The notes below the pieces were generated by a model. That model was given only the letters and a program-made list of their open reading frames with translations. It searched no databases and was not told where the DNA came from. Shown piece by piece: positions 62,531 to 64,000 of a DNA stretch of 64,000 bases. This DNA is from CAZEAN01 sp964510225 (GTDB lineage Bacteria; Planctomycetota; Planctomycetia; Isosphaerales; Isosphaeraceae): contig CAZEAN010000011.1 in assembly GCA_964510225.1 (NCBI GenBank), positions 10,268 through 74,267 on the forward strand. Reading direction: 5' to 3'. Position numbers and translations under genes: made by a program. Positions within the stretch are counted from its first letter, which is position 1. Each line of letters opens with the position of its first letter.

Positions 62531-64000
62531 ATGGGAATCAACAGACGACTCTGGATGGGCGCCGGGCTCTTCACCTTGCTCGGAATTGCCACTCCGGCTC
62601 CACTACTCACTGCCGCAACGGTTCAAGATGATCTTTCTGAGCAATTAGTACAACTGGCTCAGGAAGCCCAATATTACGGCCAGTTCCAACAATCTGGCCG
62701 ATTCCTCAATCAAGCGATTGAGTTCAACCCTTCGCTGAGTGATTCGCCTGAGGTCGTCCAGCTCGCTCGACGGCAAGACCAAGGGGGCTTCACCAACGTA
62801 GAAGGATCGTCGGTCGCTCAGGAATTCTCAATCGATAGTGTGCGGACGAACCGCGACGTGCAGTTACAGCAACTCACCTCGGATATCCGCAACCAGATCA
62901 ATGCCTCACGTCGAGAGCTTCAACGCGGTAATTCTGCTGAGGCCTTGAGGATTCTCGAGTTTGCTCAGGACGGCCTCGAGGTGCAAGCAGACGAGTTTCC
63001 TCCAGCTGCAATTTCTGGCCTCCAGCGCCAGGTTGAGCTTGAGCTACTCTCAGCGATGCGTCGGGCAGATCAAATCGCCGCGGAACAGGACGCGCGACAG
63101 CAATTGCAAGCTTTTGCCGAAGGCCAACTTCAAGCATTGAACGATCAGCTTGGTCGGATCAACACTGTCGATGCCTTGATGACCCAATTCGGGAAGCTGA
63201 TTTCAGACGGCATCCAGACCGTACTCGACCGTCGAGGAACGGGTGACATCGTTGCGAACTCCGAGCCCTTCTTCGAAGCACGACGGCGAGCCCAGACGGC
63301 AAACTCGTTGATTCCATACGCACCCGCTCCTCGGGCAGGAATCTTCGTCTCCTCTTCATACGGGTTCCTGAGCCAAACTCGTGCCTATGAAGAGCTTAAA
63401 GAATTCCGCTTCATGCAGACGATGCTCGATGTGGACCGGGCGAGCGTCCCCTTCCCCGACACGCTCACCATCGAATATCCCGATGCGGATTTCTTCCGAG
63501 AAATCTCAGAGCGCCGCATTCAACGCTACGAATCGGTCGACCTCAAGGAGCGTTCGGAAGCGACAATCGACATCCAACGCAAACTTGAACGTAAGATCGA
63601 ATTCCCGTTTGATGTCGACACCCCGCTCCGGGATGTCCTCGATCACATCAGTCTAGCGACTTCTGATGACAAATACCCAAACGGGATCCCGATTTACGTC
63701 GACGAAATCGGTCTGCAGGAAGTCGATGCTACTCTCGACTCGTTCGTGAAAATTAACCTCGATTCCGTTCCGCTGAAGGTCTCTCTACGACTCCTCCTCC
63801 AACAATTAGACTTAATTTACACGGTCTCCGAGGACGGCTTCCTGAGAATCACCTCGCTGAACGCCGAAGACACGGATGTTCCAATTCGCGTCTATCCCGT
63901 GGCTGATCTCGTGATCATCCCGTTCTCGCTTCTCGGCGGTGGCGGCGGTATCGGCGGTGGTGGTTTCGGTGGCGGTGGCCTCGGCGGCGGTGGTGGTTTC
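62531..64000 (+). CDS. Secretin-like exported protein, truncated by the window end
   Basis: Open frame from ATG 62531 to the last base, at least 490 aa with no stop, so incomplete at the C-terminus. Signal peptide about 1-29 (MGINRRLWMGAGLFTLLGIA...LLTAATV). A Gln/Glu-rich helical region follows (LVQLAQEAQYYGQFQQSGRF, tetratricopeptide-like), then STN-type domain sequence: FPFDVDTPLRDVLDHISLAT, INLDSVPLKVSLRLLLQQLD, YTVSEDGFLRITS. It ends in a glycine-rich repeat of GGGGG-F type from about 63940 to the end, still in frame. Secretin/TonB N-terminal domains suggest a type II secretion or pilus-like outer membrane gate, typical of planctomycete proteins of this kind. The ribosome binding site is weak. 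Confidence 0.8.
   Translation, partial: MGINRRLWMGAGLFTLLGIATPAPLLTAATVQDDLSEQLVQLAQEAQYYGQFQQSGRFLNQAIEFNPSLSDSPEVVQLARRQDQGGFTNVEGSSVAQEFSIDSVRTNRDVQLQQLTSDIRNQINASRRELQRGNSAEALRILEFAQDGLEVQADEFPPAAISGLQRQVELELLSAMRRADQIAAEQDARQQLQAFAEGQLQALNDQLGRINTVDALMTQFGKLISDGIQTVLDRRGTGDIVANSEPFFEARRRAQTANSLIPYAPAPRAGIFVSSSYGFLSQTRAYEELKEFRFMQTMLDVDRASVPFPDTLTIEYPDADFFREISERRIQRYESVDLKERSEATIDIQRKLERKIEFPFDVDTPLRDVLDHISLATSDDKYPNGIPIYVDEIGLQEVDATLDSFVKINLDSVPLKVSLRLLLQQLDLIYTVSEDGFLRITSLNAEDTDVPIRVYPVADLVIIPFSLLGGGGGIGGGGFGGGGLGGGGGF

Overview
The window reads as a chromosome segment of a planctomycete (Planctomycetota). The signature families are two DUF1501 Tat-exported proteins, a DUF1549/DUF1553 protein, a DUF1800 protein, a DUF1080 protein, a DUF6807 (PmoA-like) protein, a DUF1571 protein, a DUF1559-type pseudopilin-like protein, a PEP-CTERM relic, and a cytochrome b fused to c-type haem domains. 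No rRNA, tRNA, CRISPR array or intact mobile element was found. GC content looks to be in the mid-50s by eye. The genus was not determined.

Layout. 1-6.4 kb: a phosphomannose-isomerase-like cupin, then a minus-strand envelope module of MBOAT O-acyltransferase, AlgX/AlgJ-like SGNH protein and GT39-type glycosyltransferase. 6.6-10.5 kb: a xylose locus (xylA, a metallo-hydrolase, xylB) with an intrinsic terminator after xylA. 10.7-16.7 kb: a secreted protein, an SDR dehydrogenase, a sodium:solute symporter with an overlapping 44-codon membrane peptide, a ceramidase-like protein and an enolase-superfamily enzyme, which looks like a small uptake and catabolism group. 16.7-20.5 kb: hflK-hflC-M32 carboxypeptidase operon. 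21.8-27.0 kb: a six-gene plus-strand run of nitrilase-like amidase, 43-codon peptide, asparagine-synthetase-like amidotransferase, dtd, NTF2-like protein and OafA-type acyltransferase.

27.0-33.6 kb: DUF1080 protein, an ECF sigma factor followed by a membrane protein with a pseudopilin/DUF1559 outer domain, then the DUF1549/DUF1553-DUF1501 pair. 33.7-39.3 kb: two membrane zinc-ribbon proteins, a PQQ-type beta-propeller and purH. 39.35-40.78 kb: a decayed island with a broken IS1-like transposase and a frameshifted PEP-CTERM gene. 40.8-46.2 kb: DUF1501/DUF1800 pair, DUF3352-like protein and FHA protein. 46.4-47.3 kb: fliW-csrA with candidate CsrA sites in the csrA leader. 47.7-54 kb: DUF6807, DUF1499, DUF1571, thiC with hairpins over its ribosome binding site, and a C26-type amidotransferase-like protein that lacks the nucleophilic cysteine. 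54.3-57 kb: Rieske and cytochrome b-c fusion (alternative quinol-oxidising complex). 57.4-64 kb: NrnA-like phosphoesterase, LegB-type dehydratase, small hypothetical proteins, and a secretin-like glycine-rich protein running off the right edge.

Several real genes are very short (14029-14163, 22646-22777, 61402-61518) or cut by the window edge (62531 onward). They were found by reading the sequence directly. Many starts were moved from the longest reading frame to a codon with a Shine-Dalgarno sequence, and these cases are stated in each entry.
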